This document shows, piece by piece, positions 1 to 12,645 of a stretch of 64,000 nt of DNA (position 1 is its first letter; each line of letters starts with the position of its first letter). The position numbers and the translations under genes are program-made. Below the pieces are notes generated by a model that saw nothing but the letters and a program-made list of their open reading frames with translations, made no database searches and was not told where the DNA came from. The stretch comes from Agelas oroides (Eukaryota > Porifera > Demospongiae > Agelasida > Agelasidae). The stretch is taken from NCBI GenBank assembly GCA_949130485.1, contig OX422195.1, positions 5,896,566 through 5,960,565 on the forward strand. The letters run 5' to 3'.

Positions 1-3000
1 CATTTCTCGGGTGAAAAGGCGCACAATGCTGCACGGGCCTTCCAATGTCGCCGTCCACTGCAGCGACCTATAGTGCCGTAAATGGAAATTCGCGTAAATT
101 CGCGGGTATGCCTAGCCCGGTACAAAGGTTGCACTAATGCAAGGTGCATATAATGAAGAAGCTATGGGGATGGAGAGTTTAAAAATGGAAACCATTTTTC
201 GGTGCAAAAGGCGCACAAAGCTGCACGGGCCTTCCAATGTCGCCGTCCACTGCAGCGACCTATAGTGCCGTCAATGGTAATTCGCGTACAATCGCGAGTA
301 TGCCTAGCCCGGTACAAATGTTGCACTAATGCAAGGTGCATATAATCCAGAAGCTATGGGGATGGAGAGTTTAAAAATGGAAACCTTTTGTTGGTGCAAA
401 ATGTGCATAATGCTGCACGGACCTTCCAATGTCGCCGTACACTGCAGCGCCCTATAGTGCTGTCAATGGAAATTCGCGTACATTCGCGAGTATGCCTAGC
501 CCGGTACAAAGGTTGCACTAATGCAAGGTGCATATAATCCAGAGGCTAAGTGGATGGAAAGTTTACAAATGGAAACCATTTCTCGGTGCAAAAGGCGCAC
601 AATGCTGCACGGGCCTTCCAATGTCGCCGTCCACTGCAGCGACCTATAGTGTCGTCAATGGAAATTCGCGGAAATTCGCGGGTATGCCTAGCCCGGTACA
701 AAGGTTGCACTAATGCAAGGTGCATATAATGCAGAAGCTATGGGGATGGAGAGTTTACAAATGGAATCCTTTTTTCGGTGCAAAAGGCGCACAAAGCTGC
801 ACGGGCCTTCCAATGTCGCCGTCCACTGCAGCGCCCAATAGTGCTGTCAATGGAAATTCGCGTACATTCGCGAGGATGCCTAGTCCGGTACAAAGGTTGC
901 ACTAATGCAAGGTACATATAATCCAGAATCTATGTGGATGGAGAGTTTAAAAATGGAAACCTTTAGTAGGTGCAAAAGGCGAACAAAGCTGCACGGGCCT
1001 TCCAATGTCGCCGTCCACTGCAGCGACCTATAGTGCCGTCAATGGTAAATCGCGTACAATCGCGAGTATGCCTAGCCCGGTACAAATGTTGCACTAATGC
1101 AAGGTGCATATAATCCAGAAGCTATGGGGATGGAGAGTTTAAAAATGGAAACCTTTTATCGGTGCAAAAGGCGCACAAAGCTGCACGGGCCTTCCAATGT
1201 CGCCGTCCACTGCAGCGCCCAATAGTACTGTCAATGGAAATTCGCGTACATTCTCGAGGATGCCTAGACCGGTACAAAGGTTGCACTAATGCAAGGTGCA
1301 TATAATTCAGAAGCTATGGGAATGGAGTTAAAAATTGAAACCTTTTTACGGTGAAAAAGGCGCACAAAGCTGTACGGGCCTTCCAATGATCGCCGTCCAC
1401 TGTAGCGCCCTATAGTGCCGTCAATGGAAATTCGCGTATATTCGCGAGTATGCCAAGCCCGGTACAAAGGTTGCACTAACGCAAGGTGCATATAATCAAG
1501 AAGCTATTGGAATGGAGAGTTTAAAAATGGAAACATTTTTTTCGGCGCAAAAGGCGCACAAATTTGCACGGGCCTTCCAATGAAGCCGTCCACTGCAGCG
1601 CCCTATAGTGCTGTCAATGGAAATTCGCGTACATTCGCGAGTATGCCTAGCCCGGTACAAAGGTTGCACTAATGCAAGGTACATATAATCCAGAATCTAT
1701 GTGGATGGAGAGTTTAAAAATGGAAACCTTTTGTAGGTGCAAAAGGCGAACAAAGCTGCACGGGCCTTCCAATGTCGCCGTCCACTGCAGCGACCTATAG
1801 TGCCGTCAATGGTAATTCGCGTACAATCGCGAGTATGCCTAGCCCGGTACAAATGTTGCACTAATGCAAGGTGCATATAATCCAGAAGCTATGGGGATGG
1901 AGAGTTTATAAATGGATACCTTTTGCCGTTGCAAAAGGCGCACAAAGCTGCACGGGCCTTCCAATGTCGCCGTCCACTGCATCGCCCTATAGTGCCGTCA
2001 ATGGAAATTCGCGTACATTCGCGAGTATGCCTAGCCCGGTACAAAGGTTGCACTAATGCAAGGTGCATATAATCGAGAAGCAATGGGAATGGAGAGTTTC
2101 AAAATGGAAACCTTTTTTTGGTGCAAAAGGCGCACAAAGCTGCACGGGCCTTCCAATGTCGCCGTCCACTGCAGCGCCCTATAGTGCCGTCAATGGAAAT
2201 TCGCGTACATTCGCGAGTATGCCAAGCCCGGTACAAAGGTTGCACTAATGCAAGGTGCATATAATCCAGAAGCTATAGGGATGGAGAGTTTAAAAATGGA
2301 AATCTTTTGTTGGTGCAAAATGTGCATAATGCTGCACGGACTTTCCAATGTCGCCGTCCACTGCAGCGACCTATAGTGCCGTCAATGGTAATTCGCGTAC
2401 AATCGCGAGTATGCCTAGCCCGGTACAAATGTTGCACTAATGCAAGGTGCATATAATCCAGAAGCTATGGGGATGGAGAGTTTATAAATGGATACCTTTT
2501 GCCGGTGCAAAAGGCGCACAAAGCTGCACGGGCCTTCCAATGTCACCGTCCACTGCATCGCCCAATAGTGCCGTCAATGGAAATTCGCGTACATTCGCGA
2601 GTATGCCTAGCCCGGTACAAAGGTTGCACTAATGCAAGGTGCATATAATCGAGAAGCAATGGGAATGGAGAGTTTCAAAATGGAAACCTTTTTTTGGTGC
2701 AAAAGGCGCACAAAGCTGCAAGGGCCTTCCAATGTCGCCGTCCACTGCAGCGACTTATAGTGACGTCAATGGTAATTCGCGTACATTCGCGAATATGCCT
2801 ATACCGGTACAAAGTTTCTACTAATGTAAGGTGCATATAATCCAGAAGCTATGGGAATGGAGAGTTTAAAAATTGAAATCATTTTACGGTGCAAAAGGCG
2901 CACAAAGCTGTACGAGCCTTCCAATGTTCTCCGTCCACTGCAGCGCCCTATAGTGCCGTCAATGGAAATTCGTGTACATTCGCGAGGATGCCTAGCCCGG

Positions 3001-4110
3001 TACAAAAGTTGCACTAATGCAAGGTGCATATAATCGAGAAGCTATGGGAATCGAGAGTTTAAAAATGGAAACCTTTTGTCGGTGCTAAAGGCGAACAAAG
3101 CTGTACAGGCCTTCCAATATCGCCGTCCACTGCAGCGCCCTATAGTGCCTTCAATGGAAATTCGCGTACATTCGCGAGTATGCCAAGCCCGGTACAAAGG
3201 TTGCACTAATGCAAGGTGCATATAATCCAGAAGCTATGGGGATGGAGAGTTTAAAAATGGAAACCTTTTGTTGGTGCAAAATGTGCATAATGCTGCACGG
3301 ACCTTCCAATGTCGCCGTACACTGCAGCGCCCTATAGTGCTGTCAATGGAAATTCGCGTACATTCGCTAGTATGCCTAGCCCGGTACAAAGGTTTCACTA
3401 ATGCAAGGTGTATATAATCCAGAAGCTATGTGGATGGAGAGTTTAAAAATGGAAACCTTTTGTCGGTGCAACAGGTGCATAATGCTGCACGGGCCTTCCA
3501 ATGTCGCCGTACACTGCAGCGCCCTATATTGCTGTCAATGGAAATTCGCGTACATTCGCGAGTATGCCTAGACCGGTACAAAGGTTGCACTAATGCAAGG
3601 TGTATATAATCCAGAAGCTATGGGGATGGAGAGTTTATAAATGGATACCTTTTGCCGGTGCAAAAGGCGCACAAAGCTGCACGGGCCTTCCAATGTCGCC
3701 GTCCACTGCATCGCCCTATAGTGCCGTCAATGGAAATTCGCGTACATAGGGAGTATGCTTAGCCCGATACAAAGGTTGCACTAACGCAAGGTGCATGTAA
3801 TCGAGAAGCAATGGGAATGGAGAGTTTCAAAATGGAAACCTTTTTTCGGTGCAAAAGGCGCACAAAGCAGCACGGGACTTCCAATGTCGCCGTCCACTGC
3901 AGCGCCCAATAGTGCTGTCAATGGAAATTCGCGTACATTCGCGAGTATGCCTAGAGCGGTACAAAGGTTGCACTAATGCAAGGTGCATATAATCGAGAAG
4001 CTATGGGGATGGAGAGTTTAAAAATGGAAACCTTTTGTTGGTGCAAAAGGCGCACAAAGTTGTACGTGCCTTCCAATGTCACCGTCCACTGCAGCGCCCT
4101 ATAGTGCAAC
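1..4110. repeat. 192-bp satellite array, subfamily A (about 21 monomers)
   Basis: Head-to-tail monomers recur with a period of 192 bp: the motif GCAAGGTGCATATAAT begins near 139 and recurs to 3978, almost exactly twenty periods. Each unit carries a short palindrome (TTGCACTAATGCAA), a TGCACGGGCCTTCCAATG block and an ATTCGCGTACATTCGCGAG block. Variants recur at multiples of 192, for example the 1871 and 2063 units again at 2447 and 2639 (576 bp = 3 units), and the GTGCATAATGCTGCACGG variant at about 389, 2309 and 3269 (10 and 5 units). The array runs off the left edge. Because 192 is divisible by three, each unit gives a similar about 61-codon open frame; I regard these as non-coding. Confidence 0.97.
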
Positions 4111-7100
4111 GCACAAACGTTAACGAGCCTGTAAACATCTCCGCCTCCTGCAGCGCCGTATAAAGCCGTCAATGGAAATTCGCGCAAGTTCACGGCTAAA
4201 CCAAGCCCGGTGCAAAGGTTGCACTAATGCAAGTAGCATATGAGGAAGAAGCTGAGGGTGTAGAGATTCTAAAAATGTAACTGTTCAATTGGTTCAATCA
4301 ACGCTCACACCTGCAAGAGCCTGCAAAAATCTCTGCCTCTTGCAGCGCGGTATAACGCCGTCAATGGAAATTCGCGCAAATTCACGGCTAAACCTAGCCC
4401 GGTGCAAAGGTTGCACTAATGCAAGTAGCATATGAGGAAGATGCTGAGGGTATAGAGAGTCTAACAATGTAGCCGTTCAATTGGTGCAATCAACGCACAA
4501 ACCTGCACGATACTGCAAACATCTCCGCCTCCTGCAGCGCCGTATAATGCCGTCAGTGGAAATTCGCGCTAATTCACGGCTAAACCTAGCTCAGTGCAAA
4601 GGTTGCATTAAAGCAAGTAGCAAATGAGGAAGAAGCTGAGTGTATAGACAGTCTGAAAATGTAACCGTTCAATTGGTGCAATCAACGCACAAATCTGCAC
4701 GAGCCCGCAAATGTCTCCGCCTCCTGCAGCGCCGTATAAAGCTGTCAATGGAAATTCGCGCAACTTCACGGCTAAATCTAGCACGGTGCAAAGGTTGCAC
4801 TAATGCAAGTAGCATATGAGGAAGAAGCTGAGTGTATAGAGAGTATAAAAATGCAACCTTTCAATCGGTGCAATCAACGCACAAACCTAAACGAACCTGC
4901 TTACATCTCCGCCGCCTGCAGCGACGTGTAATGCCGTCAATGGAAATTCGCGCAAATTCACGGCTAAACCTTGCCCGATGCAATGGTTGAACTAATGCAA
5001 GAAGCATCTGAGGAAGAAGCTGAGGGTATAGAGAGTCTATAAATGCAACCGTTCAATTGGTGCGATGAACGCACAAACCTGCACGAGCCTGCAAACATCT
5101 CCCCCTCCTGCAGCACCGTGTAATGCCGTCAATGGAAATTCGCGCAAATTCACGGCTAAACCTAGCTTGGTGCAAAGGTTGCACTAAGGCAAGTAGCATA
5201 TGAGGAAGAAGCTGAGTGTATAGAGAGTCTAAAATTGTAACCGTTCAATTGGTGCAATCAACGCACAAACCTGCACGAGCCTGCAAACATCTCCGCCTCC
5301 TGCAGTGCCGTGTAATGCCGTCAATGGAAATTTGCGCAAATTCACGGCTAAAGCTAGCCCGGTGCAAAGGTTGCACCAATGCAAGTGGCATATGAGGAAG
5401 AAGCTGAGTGTATAGAGAGTATAAAAATGCAACCGTTCAATCGGTACAATCAACGCACAAACCTAAACGAGCCTGCTTACATCTCCGCCGCCTGCAGCGA
5501 CGTGTAATGCCGTCAATGGAAATTCGCGCAAATTCACGGCTAAACCTTGCCCGATGCAATGGTTGAACTAATGCAAGAAGCATCTGAGGAAGAAGCTGAG
5601 GGTATAGAGAGTCTATAAATGCAACCGTTCAATTGGTGCGATGAACGCACAAACCTGCACGAGCCTGCAAACATCTCCCCCTCCTGCAGCACCGTGTAAT
5701 GCCGTCAATGGAAATTCGCGCAAATTCACGGCTAAACCTAGCTTGGTGCAAAGGTTGCACTAAGGCAAGTAGCATATGAGGAAGAAGCTGAGTGTATAGA
5801 GAGTCTAAAATTGTAACCGTTCAATTGGTGCAATCAACGCACAAACCTGCACGAGCCTGCAAACATCTCCGCCTCCTGCAGCGCCGTGTAATGCCGTCAA
5901 TGGAAATTCGCGCAACTTCACGGCTAAATCTAGCACGGTGCAAAGGTTGCACTAATGCAAGTAGCATATGAGGAAGAATCTGAGGGTATAGTGAGTCTAA
6001 AAATGTAACCGTTCAATTGGTGCAATCAACGCACAAATCTGCACGAGCCCGCAAACGTCTCCGCCTCCTGCAGCGCCGTATAAAGCTGTCAATGGAAATT
6101 CGCGCAACTTCACGGCTAAATCTAGCACAGTGCAAAGGTTGCACTAATGCAAGTAGCATATGAGGAAGAAGCTGAGGGTATAGTGAGTCTAAAAATGTAA
6201 GCGTACAATTGGTGCAATCAACGCACAAACCAGCACGAACCTGCAAACATCTCCGCCTCCTGCAGTGCGGTATAATGCCGTCAATTGAAATTCGCGCAAA
6301 TTCACGGCTAAATCTAGCACGATGAAAAGGTTGCACTAATGCAAGTAGCATATGAGGAAGAAGCTGAGTGTATAGAGAGTATAAAAATGCAACCTTTCAA
6401 TCGGTGCAATCAACGCACAAACCTAAACGAACCTGCTTACATCTCCGCCGCCTGCAGCGACGTGTAATGCCGTCAATGGAAATTCGCGCAAATTCACGGC
6501 TAAACCTTGCCCGATGCAATGGTTGAACTAATGCAAGAAGCATCTGAGGAAGAAGCTGAGGGTATAGAGAGTCTATAAATGCAACCGTTCAATTGGTGCG
6601 ATGAACGCACAAACCTGCACGAGCCTGCAAACATCTCCCCCTCCTGCAGCACCGTGTAATGCCGTCAATGGAAATTCGCGCAAATTCACGGCTAAACCTA
6701 GCTTGGTGCAAAGGTTGCACTAAGGCAAGTAGCATATGAGGAAGAAGCTGAGTGTATAGAGAATCTAAAATTGTAACCGTTCAATTGGTGCAATCAACGC
6801 ACAAACCTGCACGAGCCTGCAAACATCTCCGCCTCCTGCAGTGCCGTGTAATGCCGTCAATGGAAATTTGCGCAAATTCACGGCTAAAGCTAGCCCGGTG
6901 CAAAGGTTGCACCAATGCAAGTGGCATATGAGGAAGAAGCTGAGTGTATAGAGAGTATAAAAATGCAACCGTTCAATCGGTACAATCAACGCACAAACCT
7001 AAACGAGCCTGCTTACATCTCCGCCGCCTGCAGCGCCGTGTAATGCCGTCAATGGAAATTCGCGCAAATTCACGGCTAAACCTTGCCCGATGCAATGGTT

Positions 7101-9190
7101 GAACTAATGCAAGAAGCATCTGAGGAAGAAGCTGAGGGTATAGAGAGTCTATAAATGCAACCGTTCAATTGGTGCGATGAACGCACAAACCTGCACGAGC
7201 CTGCAAACATCTCCCCCTCCTGCAGCACCGTGTAATGCCGTCAATGGAAATTCGCGCAAATTCACGGCTAAACCTAGCTTGGTGCAAAGGTTGCACTAAG
7301 GCAAGTAGCATATGAGGAAGAAGCTGAGTGTATAGAGAGTCTAAAATTGTAACCGTTCAATTGGTGCAATCAACGCACAAACCTGCACGAGCCTGCAAAC
7401 ATCTCCGCCTCCTGCAGCGCCGTGTAATGCCGTCAATGGAAATTCGCGCAACTTCACGGCTAAATCTAGCACGGTGCAAAGGTTGCACTAATGCAAATAG
7501 CATATGAGGAAGAAGCTGAGGGTATAAAGAGTCTAAAAATGAAACCGTTCAATTGGTGCAATCAATGCACAAACCTGCACTAGCCTGCAAACATCTCCGC
7601 CTCCTGCAGCGCCGTGAATGCCGCGTCAATGGAAATTCGCGCAAATTCACGGCTAAAGGTAGCCCGGTGCAAAGGTTGCACTAATGCAAGTAGGATATGA
7701 GGAAGAAACAGAGGGTATAAAGAGTCTAAAAATGTAACCGTTCAATTGGTGCAATCAACGAACAAACCTGAACGAGCCTGCAAACATTTCCGCCTCCTGC
7801 AGCGCCGTGTAATGCTGTCAATGGAAATTCGCGCAAATTCACGGCTAAAGCTAGCCCGGTGCAAAGGTTGCACCAATGCAAGTAGGATATGAGGAAGAAG
7901 TTGAGGGTGTAGACAGTCTGAAAATGTAATCGTACAATTGGTGCAATCAACGCACAAACATGCAAGAGTCTGCAAACATCTCCGCCTCCTGTAGCGCCGT
8001 ATAATGCCGTCAATGGAAATTCGCGCAAATTCACGGCTAAAGCTAGCCCGGTGCAAAGGTTGCACTAATGCAAGTAGGATATGAGGAAGAAACAGAGGGT
8101 GTAGAGAGTCTAAAAATGTAAGCGTACAATTGGTGCAATCAACGCACAAACCTGCAAGAACCTGCAAACATCTCCGCCTCCTGCAGCGCCGTGTAATGCC
8201 GTCAATGGAAATTCACGCAAATTTACGGCTAAACCCTAGCCCGGTGCAAAGGTTGCACTAATGCAAGTAGCATATGAGGAAGAACCTGAAGGTATAGAGA
8301 GTCTAAAAATTTAACCGTTCAATTGGTGCAATCAACGCACAAACCTGCACGATACTGCAAACATCTCCGCCTCCTGCAGCGCCGTATAATGCCGCCAATG
8401 GAAATTCGCGCAAATTCACGGCTAAACCTAGCCCGGTGCAAAAGTTGCACTAATGCAAGTAGCATATGAGGAAGAACCTGAGGGTATAGAGAGCTTAAAA
8501 ATGTAACCGTTCATTTGGTGCAATCAACGCACAAACCTGCACGATACTGCAAACATCTCCGCCTCCTGCAGCGCCGTATAATGCTGTCAATGGAAATTTG
8601 CGCAAATTCAAGGCTAAACCTAGCCCGGTGCAAAAGTTGCACTAATGCAAGTAGCATATGAGGAAGAAGCTAAGGGTATAGAGAGTTTAAAAATGTAACC
8701 GTTCAATTGGTGCAATCAACGCACAAACCTGCACGATGCTGCAAACATCTCCGCCTCCTGCAGCGCCGTATAATGCCGTCAATGGAAATTCGCGCTAAAA
8801 TCACGGCTAAACCTAGCCCCGTGAAAAGTTGCACTAATGCAAGTAGCATATGAGGAAGAAGCTGAGGGTATAGAGAGTTTAAAAATGCAACCGTTCATTT
8901 GGTGCAATCAACGCACAAACCTGCACGAGCCTGCATACTCTCCGCATCCTGCAGCGCCGTATAATGCCGTCAGTGGAAATTCGCGCAAATTCACGGGTAA
9001 ATCTAGCCCTGTGTAAATGTTGCACTAATGCAAATAGCATATGAGGAAGAAGCTGAGGGTACAGAGAGTTTAAAAATGTAACCGTTCAATTGGTACAATG
9101 AACGCACAAACCTGCACGAGGCTGCAAACATCTCCGCCACATGAAACGCCGTATAATGCAGTCGAAGGAAATTCGCGTAAAATCACAGCT
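4111..9190. repeat. 192-bp satellite array, subfamily B with 8-mer higher-order repeat
   Basis: From 4229 the monomer changes to a second subfamily marked by GCAAGTAGCATATGAGGAAG, again spaced 192 bp (4229, 4421, 4613, 4805 and on to about 9030, 25 periods). It shares with subfamily A the GGTTGCACTAATGCAA palindrome, TGCAGCGCC and GGAAATTCGCG. A marked variant (ACAAACCTAAACGA) occurs at 4881, 5457, 6417 and 6993, spaced 576, 960 and 576 bp, so blocks recur every 1536 bp (8 x 192). The 5229-5453 and 6765-6989 blocks translate identically, which shows recent homogenisation. The last units (8.2-9.2 kb) are more degenerate. Confidence 0.97.
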
Positions 9191-9514
9191 ACAGCACTCT
9201 ACTAAACTCCTTCTTTGCAAAAAAAAAAAAACACCCCAAGCGGAAGGGAAAAAAGTAATGAATGATTGAATGAAAAGTGACCAAAGTGCACGTGCATGCC
9301 CAATGTTATAGTGTTTCTTTCCCAGCCTGAGAGGACTTACTGAAGTTTGACACCACAGCTTGAAACAGTTATCATTGAAGTATCTACTGCGCAAGCGCTA
9401 GGGTCAAGAGCTAACCCACGGCGAATGCACGGGGCCATACATTTGCCATCAAGGAATTGGACCTACGGTGGCACAGGATTTTACAATGGCCAAACTAGCT
9501 ATCTTAATATGAAG
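9191..9514. other. Array edge, no gene seen
   Basis: The satellite decays at about 9190 and runs into sequence with a 12-nt A run near 9219. I see no coding potential beyond chance and no terminal repeats. Confidence 0.5.
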
Positions 9515-10162
9515 GTAGAGTAAACCATCCATACTCGAACACCGGCGATAATCGGACGCTCGTACACACGGAGACTAAGCGACGCAGATACTCGGTTATG
9601 CGGAAAGGTCAAAGGAAGGCGGAGTCCACCGTATCCGGCGACTGAAAAATGGAGCTCGAGCGTCAATCCCCGCTTGCGCTAGGGGCGATTAGCGTAACAG
9701 TCCTGTGTTTTCGGACGCCGCTTTCTGTTTTCTTTTTGAAGCAGCTCTCGGCAAGATTTCTGCACTGTTGGAAAGCTGCAAGACCCTGCTGCTGCACGCC
9801 TGATATTCGCCACCGTAGCTGCCTTGGGCGCTGCATGAGGGGTGTTGCCGAAAATTGAGTGGGTTGCTCCCTCAATGATTGGACAGTGGATTTACGAATT
9901 TTTTCGCCGTGGACACCCCAAGCTATGTAATAGGCCAGCAATACTAGTATCATTGGAATCTACAGGTCCTAACGGTGCAAGTCCCATCTTTATGCGTTGT
10001 GCGGTTCTCAAGATACAATTGTTTTTCCGCCTTCATACGGGCCTAGTTACACGGTGGACTCCGCCTTCCTTTCCGTGGCATAACCGAGTATCTGCGTGGT
10101 TTAGTCTCCGTGTACGAGCGTCCGATTATCGCTGGTGTCCGAGTATTGATAGTTTACTCTAC
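9515..10162. mobile_element. Inverted-repeat DNA element with about 110-bp arms (MITE-like)
   Basis: The left arm (about 9515-9632, including GATAATCGGACGCTCGTACA and AAGGAAGGCGGAGTCCACCG) is repeated in reverse complement at about 10050-10162. The ends read GTAGAGTAAAC and GTTTACTCTAC, so a TA dinucleotide flanks GAGTAAAC/GTTTACTC, as expected for a TA-target element of the Tc1/mariner kind. The 415-bp centre has short open frames on both strands with no recognisable transposase. It is probably non-autonomous. Confidence 0.8.
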
Positions 10163-10523
10163 TTACATTTGCTAAAGATGAGAATACGCGATTTTTTTAA
10201 ACCACTGCTAACCTGAGTTATGGTTGACACTTCAGTGACCACACAAATTAAAATTTCATCCCGACTTGCAACTCTGGAGCTTTGGCTAAGGTGGGTATGT
10301 TGTTAGCAAGCTAGATCTATTAGCTACTACTTTCTGAAAGCAGACTACCGATACGGCACAGCCACACTGAGATACAAATCAATTTGACACTAACCCACAA
10401 AACAAGCCGTACATACCTGTCAATGTTTAAGACACTTTCCTATAACACCCAAGTACCACACTCCACAGACACACTGCACATACATTACAAAACCAAGTTT
10501 GCTTCACTTCACTCTACATGCAT
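10163..10523. other. Intergenic spacer between two transposons
   Basis: AT-rich sequence with no recognisable gene, repeat or RNA. It ends at the target duplication TGCAT of the next element. Confidence 0.4.
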
Positions 10524-11055
10524 CAGTGGCGGATTTAGGGGGGGTAAGGGGGGTGCAAATGCACCCCCCTTTGGCGGCTAGTAATGTATTTTGCGTACAT
10601 AACTGCACGAGTCCATGCAGCAACAACAACCAGGCACAGATACACACTCACGTATCAGTTCCTTACTGATCTCCAGACGTTTGACTAGGCCTAGAGTTGC
10701 TTCGAGATATTCAGTTCGGCCCGAGGGGTCCGCCACGGCGCGCCTCGGCGTACGAGATTTCGAAATCCACTGGATTTCACGTGGATTTCGGATTTCAGAG
10801 TAGATTTCTGGGTTTCACAGTGGATTTCTGGATTTCAGTTTGGATTTCTGCCGACAGGTTTCTTAAAACACTGTCGGACAGCGTACGAGATTTATTTTGT
10901 GACAGACCCCTCGGTTCGGCCTTCCAGCTATATATTTTTTATTGTATGAATGCGTTCACGTGACCGAAAGTGGGCGTGGCAACCCAAAAATTTTCCGGCG
11001 CGCTTCGCGCGCCAGTGACTGAACCCCCCTTTCTAAATTTCTAGATCTGCCACTG
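10524..11055 (+). mobile_element. hAT-like MITE, copy 1 (CAGTGGCGGATYTAG ends)
   Basis: The element begins CAGTGGCGGATTTAG and ends with the imperfect complement CTAGATCTGCCACTG. It is flanked on both sides by TGCAT (10519-10523 and 11056-11060), a perfect 5-bp target duplication. Inside are a GGTGCAAATGCACC hairpin near the left end and several tandem GGATTTC/GAAATCC subrepeats around 10760-10860. A near-full-length copy lies in inverse orientation at 63044-63596. Ends starting CAGTGGCGG are hAT-like; a 5-bp duplication is unusual for classical hAT (8 bp) but is reported for some hAT lineages. No transposase is present. Confidence 0.9.
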
Positions 11056-11725
11056 TGCATGGCTATGCTTACTGTTAATGGCTGGATACTGCACCTTTAC
11101 CCCCTGTTCTTCAGTGCCTTTGTTGTCAGTAGGACCATGTTTTCATTTAACCCTCTGTCTTTCAGCCTTGCTTACCACACCCTTCATACATATGACCTTT
11201 CTCTTAGTCAAAGTTTGTGCTCTTGCTGCCTGCTCACCACCTGGAAGTGTGTGCCTCTATTGGATCTCCTGTTATGCGCAGGACGAAATGGCCTACACCT
11301 ACACCCGATACTTTGCACTTCAGATGCAGTTGCTGCCCGCACCCCAGTCACCCTTTTTTTCCCACTTAAGGTGTAGTTATGCTCATAAAAAATAAATGGG
11401 GTGCTTCTGATTCAACCAGTGTCCAAGCTATCCTAATGAATCTTGGAGGAATAAAGGGTAGTGCAGCAGCTTTATGGATGAAGTTCCTGGTGTCCGCATC
11501 ATTTTTGTAAAGATCAGCCATTCCAAGAGCCTGGACCTTCCTCCATAGACACTGTGAGAAGTGGAAGTAGCCTTGAATCTCAATGCCTGGCAACTGCATC
11601 TCGAGAGATTGGATTACTGCAAGCTAGCCATCACACTCTGTGGACTCATCTGCAGGCCAGCAATCAGTCAGGTCAACCTTTAGACAGGTTCAACTTCTAA
11701 ACCTGTCTAAATCTGAACCCCTTAA
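11056..11725. other. Intergenic, no supported gene
   Basis: Several open frames up to 105 codons overlap on both strands without domains or consistent codon use. I cannot assign a function; it may be the eroded interior of another repeat. Confidence 0.4.
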
Positions 11726-12111
11726 TACCGTAATTCGCTTTTTTTCGTTGTAAAAATATTTTCGTACACAGAAAATGTACGAAAATATTTTACGCGAATA
11801 TAATTATAATTTTGCAACGAAAATGTTTCCTTCGTTGGTTGGCTCCCTGCTACACACAAGCACTTCCCCAATTGCTGCTGCCCACATGTCCTTGTATACG
11901 TGGTAGCCTCTAACACAACAAGCCATCTCCTTTTCACAAGCCATCTCCTTTCACAAGCCATCTCTTCGGCACGCGGTTCGATCTCCTCAATTAATGCCCA
12001 CCACACACGACTTGAAAATTATTTTCGTTCAATTTGGTCTGTGCGAAAATTATTTTACGCGAATATTTTATTGACGAAAATTTACTAGACGAAAAAAAGC
12101 GAATTACGGTA
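11726..12111. mobile_element. 386-bp MITE with 22-bp terminal inverted repeats
   Basis: The left end TACCGTAATTCGCTTTTTTT is mirrored by the right end AAAAAAAGCGAATTACGGTA, with further internal complementarity (ACGAAAATATTTTACGCGAA against the 12040-12070 segment). The TA at each end is the probable target duplication. The centre contains three direct copies of CAAGCCATCTC around 11920-11970 and a GGTTCGATCTCC string that resembles an RNA polymerase III B box, but no matching A box was found. Confidence 0.85.
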
Positions 12112-12196
12112 GATGCTAATTGATCAAAGCATTAGACATTTTGGGACACTCCTACATTTTGTCAGACATTATGGGATTAGACATGCTGGGACGAAC

Positions 12197-12645
12197 CCAC
12201 TTGTGGAAAGTGTGGAAAGTGCAATAAGACGGTGAGGAATGGTATCTTTTGCGAAGGAAGATGTCAGAAATGGTACCATTGTGGGTGTGGTGGCCTGAGT
12301 GAAGGAGAGCTATGCCAGCTTGGGAGTTCGGATAAAGAATGGAGGTGTGAAAAGTGTGCGGCGAAGGAGTTTGAGGAAGACCTAAAGAGAATAGAGGAAG
12401 CTGGGAGTGACCGGAGAGCAGATGAGATGGTGAGCGAAGACCGGCAGAAGTTTGGCGAGGGAGAGAGTGACGGCCCTGAGCGAACAGCAGAGAGCAAGAA
12501 GGGTGGGGCTGAAAGGAAAGCGGCACGTGAACAGGCTGTGAGAGGTGTCGTCGAGAATTTTCGCTCACAAGTCCTCTGGAACTGCCTATCGATGATGGTT
12601 CAGAGGGAACCACTCCCCCTACTGAGCCAGCAAGAATCCCTGTAA
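12197..12645 (+). pseudogene. LINE ORF1-like frame with PHD-type zinc finger
   Basis: The frame reads through spaced cysteines and a histidine (CGKC, CNK, FCEGRCQKWYHCGC, then WRCEKC), the Cys4-His-Cys3 pattern of a PHD finger, followed by a charged Glu/Arg-rich region. PHD fingers occur in the first ORFs of several LINE clades, where they are thought to touch chromatin or nucleic acid. It stops at about 12645 and is followed by a 20-nt G run (12690) at the start of the endonuclease region, so the original protein cannot be delimited. Confidence 0.6.

Noticed and set aside
528-8167. Repeated 60-140 codon open frames on both strands of the satellite
   Set aside because: They arise because the 192-bp unit is a multiple of three and lacks frequent stops. 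Both strands are open at once, and the stop recurs each monomer.
1-9190. CRISPR array
   Set aside because: Repeats are contiguous 192-bp monomers without unique spacers, in a eukaryotic genome.
1-9190. Hammerhead ribozyme in the satellite monomer
   Set aside because: I looked for the CTGATGA and GAAA core in both subfamilies and did not find it in the right arrangement.
9649-10216. Protein gene inside the TA-flanked element
   Set aside because: Overlapping frames on both strands with no transposase motifs; the last part overlaps the terminal inverted repeat.
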